Shown one piece after another: positions 1 to 9,140 of a stretch of DNA of 64,000 nucleotides. Under the pieces are notes generated by a model, which was given only the letters and a program-made list of their open reading frames with translations, was not told where the DNA came from and did no database searches. This DNA comes from a virus. Position numbers and translations under genes: made by a program. Location: positions 32,212 to 96,211 of IMG/VR virus record IMGVR_UViG_3300043449_000692, one strand, 5' to 3'. Numbering within the stretch: the first letter of the stretch is position 1; every line of letters begins with the position of its first letter.

Positions 1-823
1 CTACGGAGTTGTTGGCTAACGCCCTTTGGGGGTTGTCCAACCACCACTGCCCAACCTTTGCATCACGCATCCTCTCGTCCGTGAGATTGGATAGCGAGAT
101 AAGAGCCGATCTACGGACGCCCCCGACAACGACAATCTCTGCAATCTTACAGATAATGTCGTGACATTCGATGGAGGTGAGTTTTCTGCCAGCACTCTTC
201 TTAAAAGTGCTGACGGTAAATCGGAACAGGTCTTCAAGCGGCTGAGGTCCACTTGCTCGTCCACCGAAAGTCTTGAGGCGCGAACCAGCAGGACGAATGT
301 TAGACAAGTCCCATCGTGGGATCTGACCTCCAATAAGTAGGGATACCAATTCTCGGTAGGCTTTTGCCCATCCTTCTTTGGAGTCCTTGACCACAATGAG
401 AGTATCGCTGTTCGTAAACTCTTCAGCGATTGTAGGAAGTTTTTCAACATACTGGCGCTCCACGCTAAAGCCCACACCAGTCCCGCACATGAGAACATAC
501 AGGATCTCATCGAATGCACGAACCTTGTTGACCGCGATGTACGAGCAGTTGTAGCCAGCGGTGTTGTCGCGCTTGAGTGCTTCTCCTGCGGTCATCAGCG
601 ACCGCATGGAAGGCATTACCTCAAGGTTGAGAACCGCTTCACGGAGTTCTTCGCGGACTGCCTTATTTATCTTCACGCCCCGCTCGGTGAAATGCTCGTC
701 AAAGAAGCGGAAGTAACGGTCAACCGTTTCTTCCCAAGACTCGCGGCGTTTCTCGGATTCAATCCAACGGCTGTAACGGGAAAGATGGATAAAATCCTGA
801 TAGAGGGTAGGCAATCGCTTCAT
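1..823 (-). CDS. nrdJ: Class II (B12-dependent) ribonucleotide reductase, N-terminal part
   Basis: The gene is open from ATG at 823 to the window edge, about 274 codons, so it is cut at its C-terminus. A SD-like aggag lies upstream. The visible residues carry features typical of adenosylcobalamin-dependent monomeric ribonucleotide reductases: YNCSYIAV near 91-98, CGTGVGFSVER near 113-123 and VVGGVRRSALISLS near 232-245. The enzyme reduces ribonucleotides to deoxyribonucleotides for phage DNA synthesis and needs no NrdB partner or oxygen. It complements ThyX, dUTPase and dCMP deaminase elsewhere in the window. A hairpin terminator separates it from the upstream gene. Whether the unseen part carries an intein, as some phage nrdJ genes do, cannot be told. 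Confidence 0.9.
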   Translation of the reverse strand, partial: MKRLPTLYQDFIHLSRYSRWIESEKRRESWEETVDRYFRFFDEHFTERGVKINKAVREELREAVLNLEVMPSMRSLMTAGEALKRDNTAGYNCSYIAVNKVRAFDEILYVLMCGTGVGFSVERQYVEKLPTIAEEFTNSDTLIVVKDSKEGWAKAYRELVSLLIGGQIPRWDLSNIRPAGSRLKTFGGRASGPQPLEDLFRFTVSTFKKSAGRKLTSIECHDIICKIAEIVVVGGVRRSALISLSNLTDERMRDAKVGQWWLDNPQRALANNSV

Positions 824-867
824 AGGTTTACTCCTGTTTTGTTGGGTAGAGTATGTAGGGTGCATCA

Positions 868-895
868 TAACAAGAAGAGGGGCTTTCGCCCCTCT
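868..895 (-). terminator. Rho-independent terminator
   Basis: A perfect 8-bp stem (AGAGGGGC / GCCCCTCT at 876-883 and 888-895) closes a four-base loop. On the minus strand it is followed by TTCTTGTT. It lies after the stop of the small gene at 921 and before nrdJ, so it ends the transcript coming from the fibre genes. The nrdJ start is about 50 bases downstream, leaving little room for a promoter, and none is clearly seen. Confidence 0.8.
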
Positions 896-920
896 AAAGT
901 AATCGGATGAGTATTTGGTT

Positions 921-1136
921 TTAGAAGTCGTTTGATGCAACTTCTTCGAAAATATCTGGACTGAAATAGGGTAGGCGTTTCCCGCACAGCAGTCCTTCCA
1001 CGATGCAGCGACTAGTGTCTTGTGCAATCTCTCCGAAATAAATGAAACGATCCTCCGCCTTCATGTCGTAGTTGATCGCGTCAGCACAGGCAGGATCTTT
1101 GAGTTTTACTATGGATAGTGGTCTTGGGTTAGGCAT
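921..1136 (-). CDS. Hypothetical protein, 71 aa
   Basis: This short ORF has a good ribosome site (taaggag, 6 bases before ATG at 1136) and sits 10 bases after the preceding fibre gene, so it is probably real. The protein is mixed alpha/beta-like with three cysteines (near residues 17, 44 and 51) and no recognised motif, membrane segment or signal. It is the last gene before the terminator at 868-895, so it should be co-transcribed with the fibre genes. No function is proposed. Its position suggests either a small late structural or chaperone protein or a leftover from fibre-locus exchange. Confidence 0.6.
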   Translation of the reverse strand: MPNPRPLSIVKLKDPACADAINYDMKAEDRFIYFGEIAQDTSRCIVEGLLCGKRLPYFSPDIFEEVASNDF

Positions 1137-1146
1137 GAATTACTCC

Positions 1147-2004
1147 TTAAGAGAACAGTAGAATTTCACGATTGCACTGGCGGCGTATTCTTGCTCCCGC
1201 GTAATCTATCAGCAGAAGCCTCGCATTAACACTTGCGGTTCCTGCCTTGGTTACACCAAGCACAACTCCCATATAGTCTGCTGTTGCGCTGGGATAGCGA
1301 GCCACGGTGGTCGGAGCGGCGGTTCCTTCGGTGCTTGTACTACCTGAACGAATCTTGTATGTTGTGGTATAGGTTCCGTCCTGTGCAATCTCAACACAGA
1401 GGTACAGGCGATATGTTGTGCTTGCCGAAACCGTCACTCCTGTGTCGATTCTTTCTGCTGATGCGTCTTTGGTAAAGACCACTTTCCATGTGGTTTCGTT
1501 TGTGGTTCCGTTGACCAAAGAACTAAAGTAAACACCGTCTGCTGGCGTTGCGTTTGTTCCTGAGTTCATAAATCCGAATCGGTACTCACCGTGAACAGGA
1601 GTGGTGTTCTCGAAAATAGTGGAGTCTGTTCTGACCAGTGCCTCGCACTCCCATTTGTTCATTACTCCTGTGTTCAGGGCAGCAGTAATTCCAGGCAATA
1701 TGGATGTGTTGGTGAGCAGAAGAGAATATCCTGTTGCGTTGTTTGTGGTTCCTGTTGAGACAGAACAAGTTCCATTTGCCGCCGTGACACCGAAAGCCGT
1801 GAAATGGCTTGTGGTGTTGTTCTGCACCGTTCCGCCGTTTGCGTTTGCAAGATAGAAAACACCTCCTTGAGTAGGAGAGGTGGAAGATGGACCAGCAGAC
1901 TGAATCAGATCCGTGAAAAATAGCGTGTCCAACTGATTCGGATTTTCCGAGTTGGATGTGCCTGGCAAGACAAACTGATTCTTTGATGTTACTCCGTATG
2001 CCAT
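1147..2004 (-). CDS. Putative virion-associated lectin-like fibre protein
   Basis: A 285-residue protein starting ATG at 2004 after a clear SD (aaggaga). It is rich in Thr, Ser, Gly and Asn with an almost all-beta pattern. The middle section, roughly residues 115-265 (WECEALVRTDS, RFGFMN, DGVYFSSL, TYRLYLCVEI), has the strand rhythm of concanavalin A-like or jelly-roll domains common at phage fibre tips. It lies 9 bases after the large repeat fibre gene and shares its late transcript. It probably forms a tip, adaptor or decoration of the adjacent fibre and contacts host glycans. The family assignment is inference from composition and place; no catalytic motif is visible. Confidence 0.6.
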   Translation of the reverse strand: MAYGVTSKNQFVLPGTSNSENPNQLDTLFFTDLIQSAGPSSTSPTQGGVFYLANANGGTVQNNTTSHFTAFGVTAANGTCSVSTGTTNNATGYSLLLTNTSILPGITAALNTGVMNKWECEALVRTDSTIFENTTPVHGEYRFGFMNSGTNATPADGVYFSSLVNGTTNETTWKVVFTKDASAERIDTGVTVSASTTYRLYLCVEIAQDGTYTTTYKIRSGSTSTEGTAAPTTVARYPSATADYMGVVLGVTKAGTASVNARLLLIDYAGARIRRQCNREILLFS

Positions 2005-2013
2005 AATGTCTCC

Positions 2014-5000
2014 TTATATGATCATCCAGTTTGTGCCGTTGCTAATGAGATCCACAGCCTGATACTGAGTTGACAGCGGATATGTACTGTCGCCGTCAAT
2101 GGTCTGTGAAGCCGTGCATCCAATGGTGACCACTCCTGTTCCGCTGTTCTTGATGGTATAGCGGTTGATGTTTGAAATAGCCGTGGGCATCGTGAGAGTG
2201 AATGTTCCGCTTGTGGCGTTGTACACATAGTCCGTTCGACTAGATGCAAGTGCGGTTGTAGCACCCGTGATATTGTACACCTCTCTGGCGTACATCATGG
2301 TGTTGCTTGTAAGCGTAGTGAACGATGCGGTATATCCTGTTATCGGTGGTATTATGGCAACACTGTCTGCGAAAACGGCTACAGCCTCCGTACCGTTTGC
2401 CCACAGACGAACTGCCTGTTCATCGTTGTTTACTTCTACCTCGCTGAAACCGCTGTTTCCGAAATAGATTGTTTCTCCAGGAGTGGTGTATATTCTGTTT
2501 GCTGGATTTAGGAACACACTACCCGTGAATGTGGCTCCTGCTGCACACACACCAGCAGGCGCGTTGAGCAATCCATACACCGTTGCGGATGTCTGCGAGG
2601 TTGCACCGATCACAGCAGTGTTAGAGCCGCCACCAACAGCGTTGGCTCCGATCACAATTTCATTTATCCGATTCAGAGTTGATCCGCGAGCGTAGTAACC
2701 AATGTAAACACCACCTGTACCAGACAACATCTGATTTGATAGTATTGTTCCTGTTTCACCGTCACCCCAGAATGTTCCCGCAAACGCACCAACCGCAGTG
2801 TTGTCGTTGCCGCTTACATTATATTGAATTGCACCCGCTCCAACGGCTGTACTGTTGTTTACTGTCGTTGCAGTAAGAGTGTTTGGACCAATCGCGGTAT
2901 TGAACACACCCGAAGTGACCGCACCGAGCGCACTTGGACCAATCGCTGTGTTGGATGAGCCAGTGGTGTTCGCAAACAGTGCGCGTCTTCCCACCGCTGT
3001 GTTGGAGCCACCAGTTGTGTTTGCGGTTAGAGCAGAGTTTCCGACTCCTGTGTTGAATGTGCCGCTGTTCAGAGCCAACACATTGACTCCCAAAGCAGTA
3101 TTTGATACAGCACCGCTGGTACTTCCGCGACCAACGGTCATGGTGTTCACTCTGATGTCTGCCGCAAATGTGGCTCCGCTGGCAGAAATTCCTGCATCAA
3201 ACGAGTTCAGCGCAGTGAATGTGTTTGCACCGCCAACCGTTACGCCAGTGACCGCACCTGTTAAACCATTGAACGATGTCACTACATTGGTGGGAGAGGC
3301 AGAACCTGCATAGTTGATGGTTAGAGTTTTTCCAGACAGAGATACCGAAATATCTGTCCCACCAGTGATACCAACTGTACCTGTAAGTCCATTAAGTGAC
3401 TGAACTCCGATATTGGTGATAGTCACAGATCCTGTAGCACCACTGACAGAAATACCAGTACCAGCCACAGCAGCAGATACGCCTTGCACAGCACCAGTGG
3501 CTCCGTTGAACGAAGACACCACATTCTTGGTCAGAGCAATAGTTCCTGTGTCATCAGGCACATACAGGAATTGGTCTGCCGTTAAATATGTCTGTGCAGT
3601 AACGGTGGAAGATCCAGATAGTGTGTCACTATCATCTGTTCTTAATTTGATACCACCAATGAATGGACCAAGAAGATTTTCCTGTCCTTTCTGTACATCA
3701 ACAATACCAGTTGCCGAATTCAGAACAAGATTGTCGCTTACTTGTCCAGAAAGAAATATGCTGTTTGATGCAAGAGGAGAAGCATTTGTAGTGATGCCCT
3801 TGAGAAGAATCGAATCACCTTTGTTCGTGATGCTTCGTGTACCGCTCAGGTTGATATTTCCAGTAGCCGTGAGTCCCGTGGCAAAGTTGTTGCTGCCTGC
3901 GAAGTCTGTACGGTTGTTGAAGGTGGTTCCTCCAAACACTGTTAGTGTATCAGTGCTTTGATCACCAACTTGTGTGTTGCCGACAACCTTGAAGTTTCCA
4001 GTGATGTCAATCCGTGAGGCAGTCAATCCGCCGTTGAACCGTGCGGAATCAGTTACATCCACTGTAGATGCAAATGTAACACCGCTGTTGAATGTCTGCA
4101 CAGCCGTGAATGTGTTTGCCTGTGCCGCACACACTCCACCAACAGCACCCGTGAGTCCGTTGAATGATGTAACCGCACTGGTCGCTGCTGTTGAGCCGTT
4201 CACTGCGCCCATGAGTTGGGATGTGAGCGCAAGAATTCCCGAAGAGGCAGGAAGCCTATTTGTTATGGTTCCTCCTGCTAAACCAGTAAGATCATCGCTT
4301 GGACGCAGAGTCTGAATGCTGTTGTCACCGCTCGGATCAAAAGCAAACTTCACTGTGTCAGAGGCAACAGTGGTTATTGATTGATATGCTCCATATCCAG
4401 AAACGGTGGAAAATCCTACCGATGATACGGTTGACTCTGCGGTGATTCCAGATCCAGAACACAGACCGCCAATAAAATATTGTGTGGGAGTAAAGGTGTT
4501 TGCCTGTGCAGCACATACGCCCCCGACCGCACCAGTCAAACCATTGAAACTGCTTACATAGTTCACAAACGAAATCGCACCAGTGCTTCCGTTGAAAGAC
4601 TGAACACCCGTATTCGTGATAGTAACTATTCCCGTTGCCCCGCTCACGGATATACCAGTGCCTGCAACAGCAGCCGACACACCTTGCACCGCGCCTGTCC
4701 GTCCGTTGAACGAGGTCACCGCATTGGAAACACTTGAACCAGTATAGTTTACGGTGAGAGTCTGACCAGAAACCACAACGGATATATCAGTTCCACCTGT
4801 AAGTCCAACCGCACCCGTGAGTCCATTCAAAGAACCCACATATTGTGTGATGGATGTTCCTCCAGCAGTGTTTCCGTAGCACAGTCCCCCGATGTAGTTC
4901 TTGACTGCCGCAAGAGTGGGAATCTTGTAGGTGATGCCTGCCGCAATGTCCGCGCTCAAGCCGCTGATGGGTGCGCCAACCCATGCCGCAGTGACTCCGT

Positions 5001-5118
5001 AGCCCAAGCCGATATGGAAAGTATTCAGCGTGGTGTTGAACGCTGGCTCGGCAAGCGTGAGTCCCGACCCTGATGTGGGGTCGTTTTCGCCTCTGCGGAA
5101 TATGATCGTGGTTCCCAT
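2014..5118 (-). CDS. Large repeat tail fibre with SFNG repeats and YadA-like head repeats
   Basis: A 1034-residue fibre protein. The N-terminus (residues 1-60, with TLAEPAFNTTLNTFHIG) looks like the attachment segment found on many phage fibres. Eight copies of an S(F/L)NG-TGAV module follow near residues 94, 134, 172, 188, 315, 534, 572 and 612, some with an added GVCAAQANTFT unit. Residues about 671-780 carry tandem NTAxG repeats like the left-handed beta-roll head of YadA-type trimeric adhesins. The C-terminus has TIDGDSTYPLSTQYQ and ends NWMII, a tip motif common in phage fibres. It should be a trimeric host-recognition fibre. A CTAAATA late-promoter-like element lies 24 bases upstream of the ATG at 5118. 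Confidence 0.85.
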   Translation of the reverse strand: MGTTIIFRRGENDPTSGSGLTLAEPAFNTTLNTFHIGLGYGVTAAWVGAPISGLSADIAAGITYKIPTLAAVKNYIGGLCYGNTAGGTSITQYVGSLNGLTGAVGLTGGTDISVVVSGQTLTVNYTGSSVSNAVTSFNGRTGAVQGVSAAVAGTGISVSGATGIVTITNTGVQSFNGSTGAISFVNYVSSFNGLTGAVGGVCAAQANTFTPTQYFIGGLCSGSGITAESTVSSVGFSTVSGYGAYQSITTVASDTVKFAFDPSGDNSIQTLRPSDDLTGLAGGTITNRLPASSGILALTSQLMGAVNGSTAATSAVTSFNGLTGAVGGVCAAQANTFTAVQTFNSGVTFASTVDVTDSARFNGGLTASRIDITGNFKVVGNTQVGDQSTDTLTVFGGTTFNNRTDFAGSNNFATGLTATGNINLSGTRSITNKGDSILLKGITTNASPLASNSIFLSGQVSDNLVLNSATGIVDVQKGQENLLGPFIGGIKLRTDDSDTLSGSSTVTAQTYLTADQFLYVPDDTGTIALTKNVVSSFNGATGAVQGVSAAVAGTGISVSGATGSVTITNIGVQSLNGLTGTVGITGGTDISVSLSGKTLTINYAGSASPTNVVTSFNGLTGAVTGVTVGGANTFTALNSFDAGISASGATFAADIRVNTMTVGRGSTSGAVSNTALGVNVLALNSGTFNTGVGNSALTANTTGGSNTAVGRRALFANTTGSSNTAIGPSALGAVTSGVFNTAIGPNTLTATTVNNSTAVGAGAIQYNVSGNDNTAVGAFAGTFWGDGETGTILSNQMLSGTGGVYIGYYARGSTLNRINEIVIGANAVGGGSNTAVIGATSQTSATVYGLLNAPAGVCAAGATFTGSVFLNPANRIYTTPGETIYFGNSGFSEVEVNNDEQAVRLWANGTEAVAVFADSVAIIPPITGYTASFTTLTSNTMMYAREVYNITGATTALASSRTDYVYNATSGTFTLTMPTAISNINRYTIKNSGTGVVTIGCTASQTIDGDSTYPLSTQYQAVDLISNGTNWMII
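2779..3108 (-). repeat. YadA-like NTAxG adhesin repeats
   Basis: Within the 1034-residue fibre (residues about 671-780) a roughly 14-residue unit recurs about seven times with the core N-T-(A/G)-(V/I/L)-G, such as SNTAVG, SNTAIG, FNTAIG and DNTAVG. This is the hallmark of the Hep_Hag/YadA head beta-roll of trimeric adhesins. It predicts a trimeric, compact adhesive domain inside the fibre. Confidence 0.75.
3229..4839 (-). repeat. Dispersed SFNG-TGAV fibre modules
   Basis: Eight imperfect copies of a module with core S(F/L)NG-TGAV lie in this coding stretch (residues about 94-630). Several are nearly identical at the protein level: the copies at residues 188 and 315 share GGVCAAQANTFT, and those at 134 and 534 share QGVSAAVAGTGISVSG. 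Related copies occur in the neighbouring gene 5146-8412, which suggests duplication and exchange between the two fibre genes. Confidence 0.75.
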
Positions 5119-5142
5119 GTACTCTGTTCCTCTGTATACGGG

Positions 5143-5149
5143 TATTTAG
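5143..5149 (-). promoter_or_regulatory. Late-promoter-like element CTAAATA
   Basis: CTAAATA on the minus strand lies 24 bases before the ATG at 5118. Its TAA is also the stop codon of the upstream gene (5146-5148). The element resembles the T4 gp55-dependent late promoter (TATAAATA), and gp55 is encoded in this window. A start site a few bases downstream would leave room for the SD (gaggaa). Confidence 0.5.
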
Positions 5150-8100
5150 GCGAATGTTCCGCCGTCTACTGTGGTGAGATTTTGCGAAATCACATTCACC
5201 TGATCGTAAAAGTCCACGGCTATTGGTGAGGAACCGTCCACTTGCACCATCAGGGGAGCCAATAGTCCTTGCCCCAAAACCCCACTGTATTTGGGATACG
5301 AGACAAGTGGAGTGAATTGATTGAACATATTGGTGATGTTCATCAGGTACATTTCACCTGAACCACCAGTATTTTTTCTCTGAACAAGCAGGAAGTCTAC
5401 ACCAGCAGGATTGTCTGATCCTCCCACCGAGTATGCTTTGATGTCTAGGCTTTGACCGCCGTGTTGGAAATCAATTGCAAAAGAAATGCCGCTGCCAGAC
5501 ACAGCGTATGTAACTCCAGCACCTGTTCTGAATGTAACCGCACCAGTGAGTCCATTCGCGGACGAGACACCCTGAACTGCACCCGTCCGTCCGTTGAAGG
5601 AAGTGACTGCTCCTGACAGTATTTCGTTCGTGGCATTCGTGGAAGTTATGATCTTCTGCGAATTGTCTGCACTGTCGAACAGTAGCAAACTTCTGCTAGT
5701 AATGGAGGTGACTGTTGCTGGAAGCGATCCTGACTCATAGGGTGTGCTGAGTAGTGTTCCGATTTTGGTGACTCGTAGAGTCCCATCATTCTTTTCATAT
5801 AAAATATTGTCGCCGCTGCTTGGTGCCGCAGCCGCTATGTTTTCTGCACCCTTAACAAAGTCTATCCTGAAGGTATATGTGTTTCCCACCAAAGCAAAAG
5901 AAATACCCTGTCCAGCAGACAATCCAAAAGCACCTGTCTTGCCTTGGAAGGACGAAACACCTTGAACCGCACCCGTCTGTCCGTTGTAGGAAGTGACGGA
6001 AAGGTGTGAAGCAGGACTATTTGACCACTGCTGCGTGGCAGAGTCATAGATGATCAGATCATTGTCTTGAATGTTGCTGATCGTGACATCGGTGAGATCG
6101 TCCAGATTGATTGCCACCGACCCACCGCCGCTTGTGGTGGAGCGGAAGGTTCCTGATTGCAGTATGAGTGCATCTGCGGTGTTCTGTAGACTGTTTGCGC
6201 CTGCCTTGACGATGAGATACCCAAGGAATATGGCATTCGTACGGGTGTTCTCAATCTCAGAGAACTCCTCAATGTTCAGGTTTGCGGCGGCTTCGGCAAT
6301 ACTCACATAGGTGGCACGACCATAGTACACACCGAGTATGTCTGGTGTCTTTGGGTAGAAGAATATCCTCTGAATGGTGTACTTGCCGTTGGGAGCGGTT
6401 GACAGCGTTCCAGTGCCATCGTCCCATCCCGTGGGATTGATCTCGGTTTTTGTAATATCTGTTACGAATCCGCCGCTGCCGTTCCTATAGTAGTAGTAGA
6501 ACGAGCAGTCCGTTTTTGCGCCATCGCTCAACACGCTCGGGTTGTTTGGATCGTATGCGTAGTTGCGACCCAATACAAACGCGGTTCCCGATGCGCGATT
6601 CAGTTTCAGATTCGCGCCGTTAGCCGAAATGGTGTGTCCCGAAATCTTGATCGGACCGAATGTGCGGATGAACTGCTCGTACTGCTTGTCTGTGGCATAC
6701 GCAACATTGGGAATACTACGAGCCAGCGAGATCACGGTGTTGGTGGGATGGATCAGCGCACCAATGGTAATGTTGTTCTCAATCTGATCGTCTGTGTAGA
6801 ATGTGGGCTGTTGGTGCAGCACACCGTTGCTGTCGTAGTACAGCCATGTGGTGGGGTGTGTAGCCAAGTAGTCAAGAGTGACCCCTGTCTGTGCGCCCCA
6901 ATTCACGAAGGTAAGAGTTGGCTGTGGATCGTGTGTGTATCCTGCACCCGCGTAGTGGATCTGTCCGCGCCCTGCGCTGATATTAAACTTTGCAGCACAC
7001 ACACCGTTGATGTCTAGTGTTCCGCCGTGCAGTAGACCTGTTGCAAGATTGGATGCGTAAATCTCTGCGCTTACGCCGTACACGGTGGGTGAACTGATGG
7101 CGAGCGTCTTGCCGCTCTGCGTGATGACAACATCTGCCCCTGCGCTCAAGCCCACAGGACCAGTGATGCCGTTCAGCGAGTAAACATAGTCACCAGACAC
7201 ACCACTGCCACCAGTGCTGCTGATGTTCACTGTGACCTTGCCGCCCACCTTCGTGGCGGTCACTCCTGCGCCAGTGAAATCAAGTGTGCGAACATCAGGC
7301 GTGATCTTGGAGCCGTTGATATACACAGCCACCTTGCCGCCGCCGCCAGTGGATGCAAGCCACCCCATGTCTTGAGCGGACACCTTTCCGCCACCCATGA
7401 TCTTCTTCAGGATCTTGTCCAACCGCTCTTCGTCAATGGCGATGGACTTCTCCTGCGGATCGTAGACAAGCGGGAACTTGGCGGTTACAACTCCAGTCTC
7501 GCCAGCATCTCCCTTGTCGCCTTTCTCACCCTTTGCACCCTTTGCGCCAGCCTTGCCCGCCTTGCCTTCAGCACCGCGCTCACCCTTCTCGCCCCGTTCG
7601 CCACGCGGACCAGCAGCACCATCACGACCGTCAGCACCCGCAGCACCATCAGCACCGCGCTCACCACGCGGTCCTTGCGGACCGACTGCTCCTGCTTCGC
7701 CCTGTTCACCTTTCTCGCCGCGCTGTCCCCGTTCTCCCTGTTCACCTCGTTCTCCGCGTTCTCCTTGCGGACCTTGTAGACCGCGTTCGCCCTGTTCCCC
7801 ACGATTACCCTGCGGACCAGGTTCGCCACGCTCCCCTTGCGGTCCACGCTCACCCGCATCGCCCTTTTCGCCCCGTTCTCCCTGTTCACCGCGTTCACCC
7901 CTTTCGCCCTGCGGTCCCTGCGGTCCGACATCGCCCTTGTCGCCCTGAACGCCTGTGTAGCCACGCGGACCCCGTTCACCGCGCTCTCCACCAGTGGAGC
8001 GAACAGAGGCAATCTCGTTCAGAACGCCAGCAAGACCTTCACGGAAAGTCTTGAACTGCTCGGCTGTGACATGGCGGGGTGGAGCGTCTTCGGCTCCAAT

Positions 8101-8412
8101 CTCCTCAACCACTTCTCGCTGCGGTTGATCAACCAACTCAAAAATAGAGTCAATCTGCGTGTCTCCTGCCTCAATCCGCAGGGGCTTGCCACGGGGATCT
8201 ATAAAGTAGTTTTCTCCCACCCCACCAAGAATCAGTGTGTTGGGATCGTGGCAGTCTTCACCCTCTACGAGCATGAACTGATCGCCCACAGAGTACGCGG
8301 AACCACGGATTTCGCGCACTAAACGAAACACGGAACCGTACTCAAACTGACCACTGGAAACAGCAGCAGTTCGGCGTGGCTCTGTGGGCTTGGAGTTCGT
8401 AGGGTCGTTCAT
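5146..8412 (-). CDS. Large fibre protein with collagen-like stalk
   Basis: The start is taken at ATG 8412 (MNDPTNSK), giving 1088 residues. Longer upstream reading runs antisense-like through thyX and is rejected. Residues 1-140 form a globular N-terminus. About 142-309 are an uninterrupted Gly-X-Y collagen-like tract rich in GER, GEK and GPQ. Residues 310-1088 are beta-rich, with an [11 protein letters not shown]-type segment and three to five SFNG-TGAV modules like those of the downstream fibre gene. Collagen-like tracts form trimeric stalks in phage fibres. A late-promoter-like CTAAATA is only 5 bases before the ATG, with at best a weak SD (cagggATG), so initiation is unusual. It probably forms a tail or whisker fibre with the next gene. 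Confidence 0.85.
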   Translation of the reverse strand: MNDPTNSKPTEPRRTAAVSSGQFEYGSVFRLVREIRGSAYSVGDQFMLVEGEDCHDPNTLILGGVGENYFIDPRGKPLRIEAGDTQIDSIFELVDQPQREVVEEIGAEDAPPRHVTAEQFKTFREGLAGVLNEIASVRSTGGERGERGPRGYTGVQGDKGDVGPQGPQGERGERGEQGERGEKGDAGERGPQGERGEPGPQGNRGEQGERGLQGPQGERGERGEQGERGQRGEKGEQGEAGAVGPQGPRGERGADGAAGADGRDGAAGPRGERGEKGERGAEGKAGKAGAKGAKGEKGDKGDAGETGVVTAKFPLVYDPQEKSIAIDEERLDKILKKIMGGGKVSAQDMGWLASTGGGGKVAVYINGSKITPDVRTLDFTGAGVTATKVGGKVTVNISSTGGSGVSGDYVYSLNGITGPVGLSAGADVVITQSGKTLAISSPTVYGVSAEIYASNLATGLLHGGTLDINGVCAAKFNISAGRGQIHYAGAGYTHDPQPTLTFVNWGAQTGVTLDYLATHPTTWLYYDSNGVLHQQPTFYTDDQIENNITIGALIHPTNTVISLARSIPNVAYATDKQYEQFIRTFGPIKISGHTISANGANLKLNRASGTAFVLGRNYAYDPNNPSVLSDGAKTDCSFYYYYRNGSGGFVTDITKTEINPTGWDDGTGTLSTAPNGKYTIQRIFFYPKTPDILGVYYGRATYVSIAEAAANLNIEEFSEIENTRTNAIFLGYLIVKAGANSLQNTADALILQSGTFRSTTSGGGSVAINLDDLTDVTISNIQDNDLIIYDSATQQWSNSPASHLSVTSYNGQTGAVQGVSSFQGKTGAFGLSAGQGISFALVGNTYTFRIDFVKGAENIAAAAPSSGDNILYEKNDGTLRVTKIGTLLSTPYESGSLPATVTSITSRSLLLFDSADNSQKIITSTNATNEILSGAVTSFNGRTGAVQGVSSANGLTGAVTFRTGAGVTYAVSGSGISFAIDFQHGGQSLDIKAYSVGGSDNPAGVDFLLVQRKNTGGSGEMYLMNITNMFNQFTPLVSYPKYSGVLGQGLLAPLMVQVDGSSPIAVDFYDQVNVISQNLTTVDGGTFA
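7486..7989 (-). repeat. Collagen-like Gly-X-Y repeat tract
   Basis: About 56 consecutive Gly-X-Y triplets are encoded here, dominated by [15 protein letters not shown] and GAK. The tract is rich in charged X-Y pairs (Glu/Lys/Arg) and contains few prolines in the Y position. This fits bacterial and phage collagen-like helices, which are stabilised by charge rather than hydroxyproline. The DNA is repetitive in all frames and creates long spurious antisense ORFs. Confidence 0.9.
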
Positions 8413-8417
8413 CCCTG

Positions 8418-8424
8418 TATTTAG
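8418..8424 (-). promoter_or_regulatory. Late-promoter-like element CTAAATA before collagen fibre
   Basis: CTAAATA followed by CAGGG and then ATG at 8412. The TAA of the motif is the thyX stop codon. It marks the switch from the replication operon to the fibre genes, as expected for a late promoter. The 5-base distance to the ATG would give a leaderless or nearly leaderless mRNA if the T4 rule for start-site spacing holds, so its use is uncertain. Confidence 0.4.
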
Positions 8425-9140
8425 GTGGGCTGGCTGTGCGTCAAAGCCGCCCATGAGTGTGGAAACAGTGGCTGAATGATTGCACCGAATGCCGCTGCAT
8501 ACTGCTGGCATTCCCATTGTGCATGGGGATCGCTGCGCTGTGCGTACACACGCGCAAACGCTGCCAGAGAACCTGTCCACCACCATTCGGTGTAGGTTCC
8601 CTGTGGCAGCACTGATCGCGCCTGTTCGGGAGCCACGCCCAACTTCAGGAGTTGTTCATAGGAGAACAGTGCTTCCCGCACACACATTTCGTAGTGGCGG
8701 CTCACGGTGTTGTACGCATCATCTATGGGCATGAAGTCTTCCGACCCCTGCTTCGCGCCGTTCGTGGGCTTGCCGCGCCAATGTGGAAAATACACGGTTG
8801 GCGGATCACTCACATAGCGGCGGGACACTTCGTTCTCGGTAAATCCAACCTTGTGCTTGAAAAGTTGGGTGCGAATGAAGATCGGAGCCTTGATCCGCAG
8901 GGTGATCTGTGGATGCGCGAACGGAGTCCAGTGCTTGTGCTTGGCAAGATACCCGATGAGTTTCTTGTCCTTGTCGGAGAGTGTGCGCGGATGGTAGCCT
9001 CGCCAATCAGGTTCGGATTCCCAATCGCTCTCCTTATTGAATGAAACACGCGCAGAGTTTACCACAGTCAGGTCATTGCCCATGTGGTCAACATACTGCA
9101 CGAATCCGTTGTCCAACACCTTTATGTTCTCGTTTTTCAT
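8421..9140 (-). CDS. thyX: Flavin-dependent thymidylate synthase ThyX
   Basis: A 239-residue enzyme that methylates dUMP to dTMP using FAD, NADPH and methylenetetrahydrofolate. The start is ATG 9140, which overlaps the primase stop (ATGA). The ThyX signature is present as KHKVGFTENEVSRRYVS, close to the RHRxxSxNExSxRY consensus with Lys for the first Arg. Other family-like segments are VVNSARVSF near the N-terminus, FAHPQITLRIKAPIFIRTQ and the late EQARSVLPQGTYTEWWWTG. It works with dUTPase and dCMP deaminase, which supply dUMP. It closes the replication operon; the collagen fibre gene begins 8 bases after its stop codon. Confidence 0.95.
   Translation of the reverse strand: MKNENIKVLDNGFVQYVDHMGNDLTVVNSARVSFNKESDWESEPDWRGYHPRTLSDKDKKLIGYLAKHKHWTPFAHPQITLRIKAPIFIRTQLFKHKVGFTENEVSRRYVSDPPTVYFPHWRGKPTNGAKQGSEDFMPIDDAYNTVSRHYEMCVREALFSYEQLLKLGVAPEQARSVLPQGTYTEWWWTGSLAAFARVYAQRSDPHAQWECQQYAAAFGAIIQPLFPHSWAALTHSQPT

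Noticed and set aside
16-519. 167-codon minus-strand ORF in another frame over nrdJ
   Set aside because: The nrdJ frame is open from 823 to the window edge with clear family motifs, so this ORF is a shadow.
7478-7948. Pro/Ser-rich plus-strand ORF opposite the collagen tract
   Set aside because: It is the mirror of Gly-X-Y codons and arises from repeat composition.
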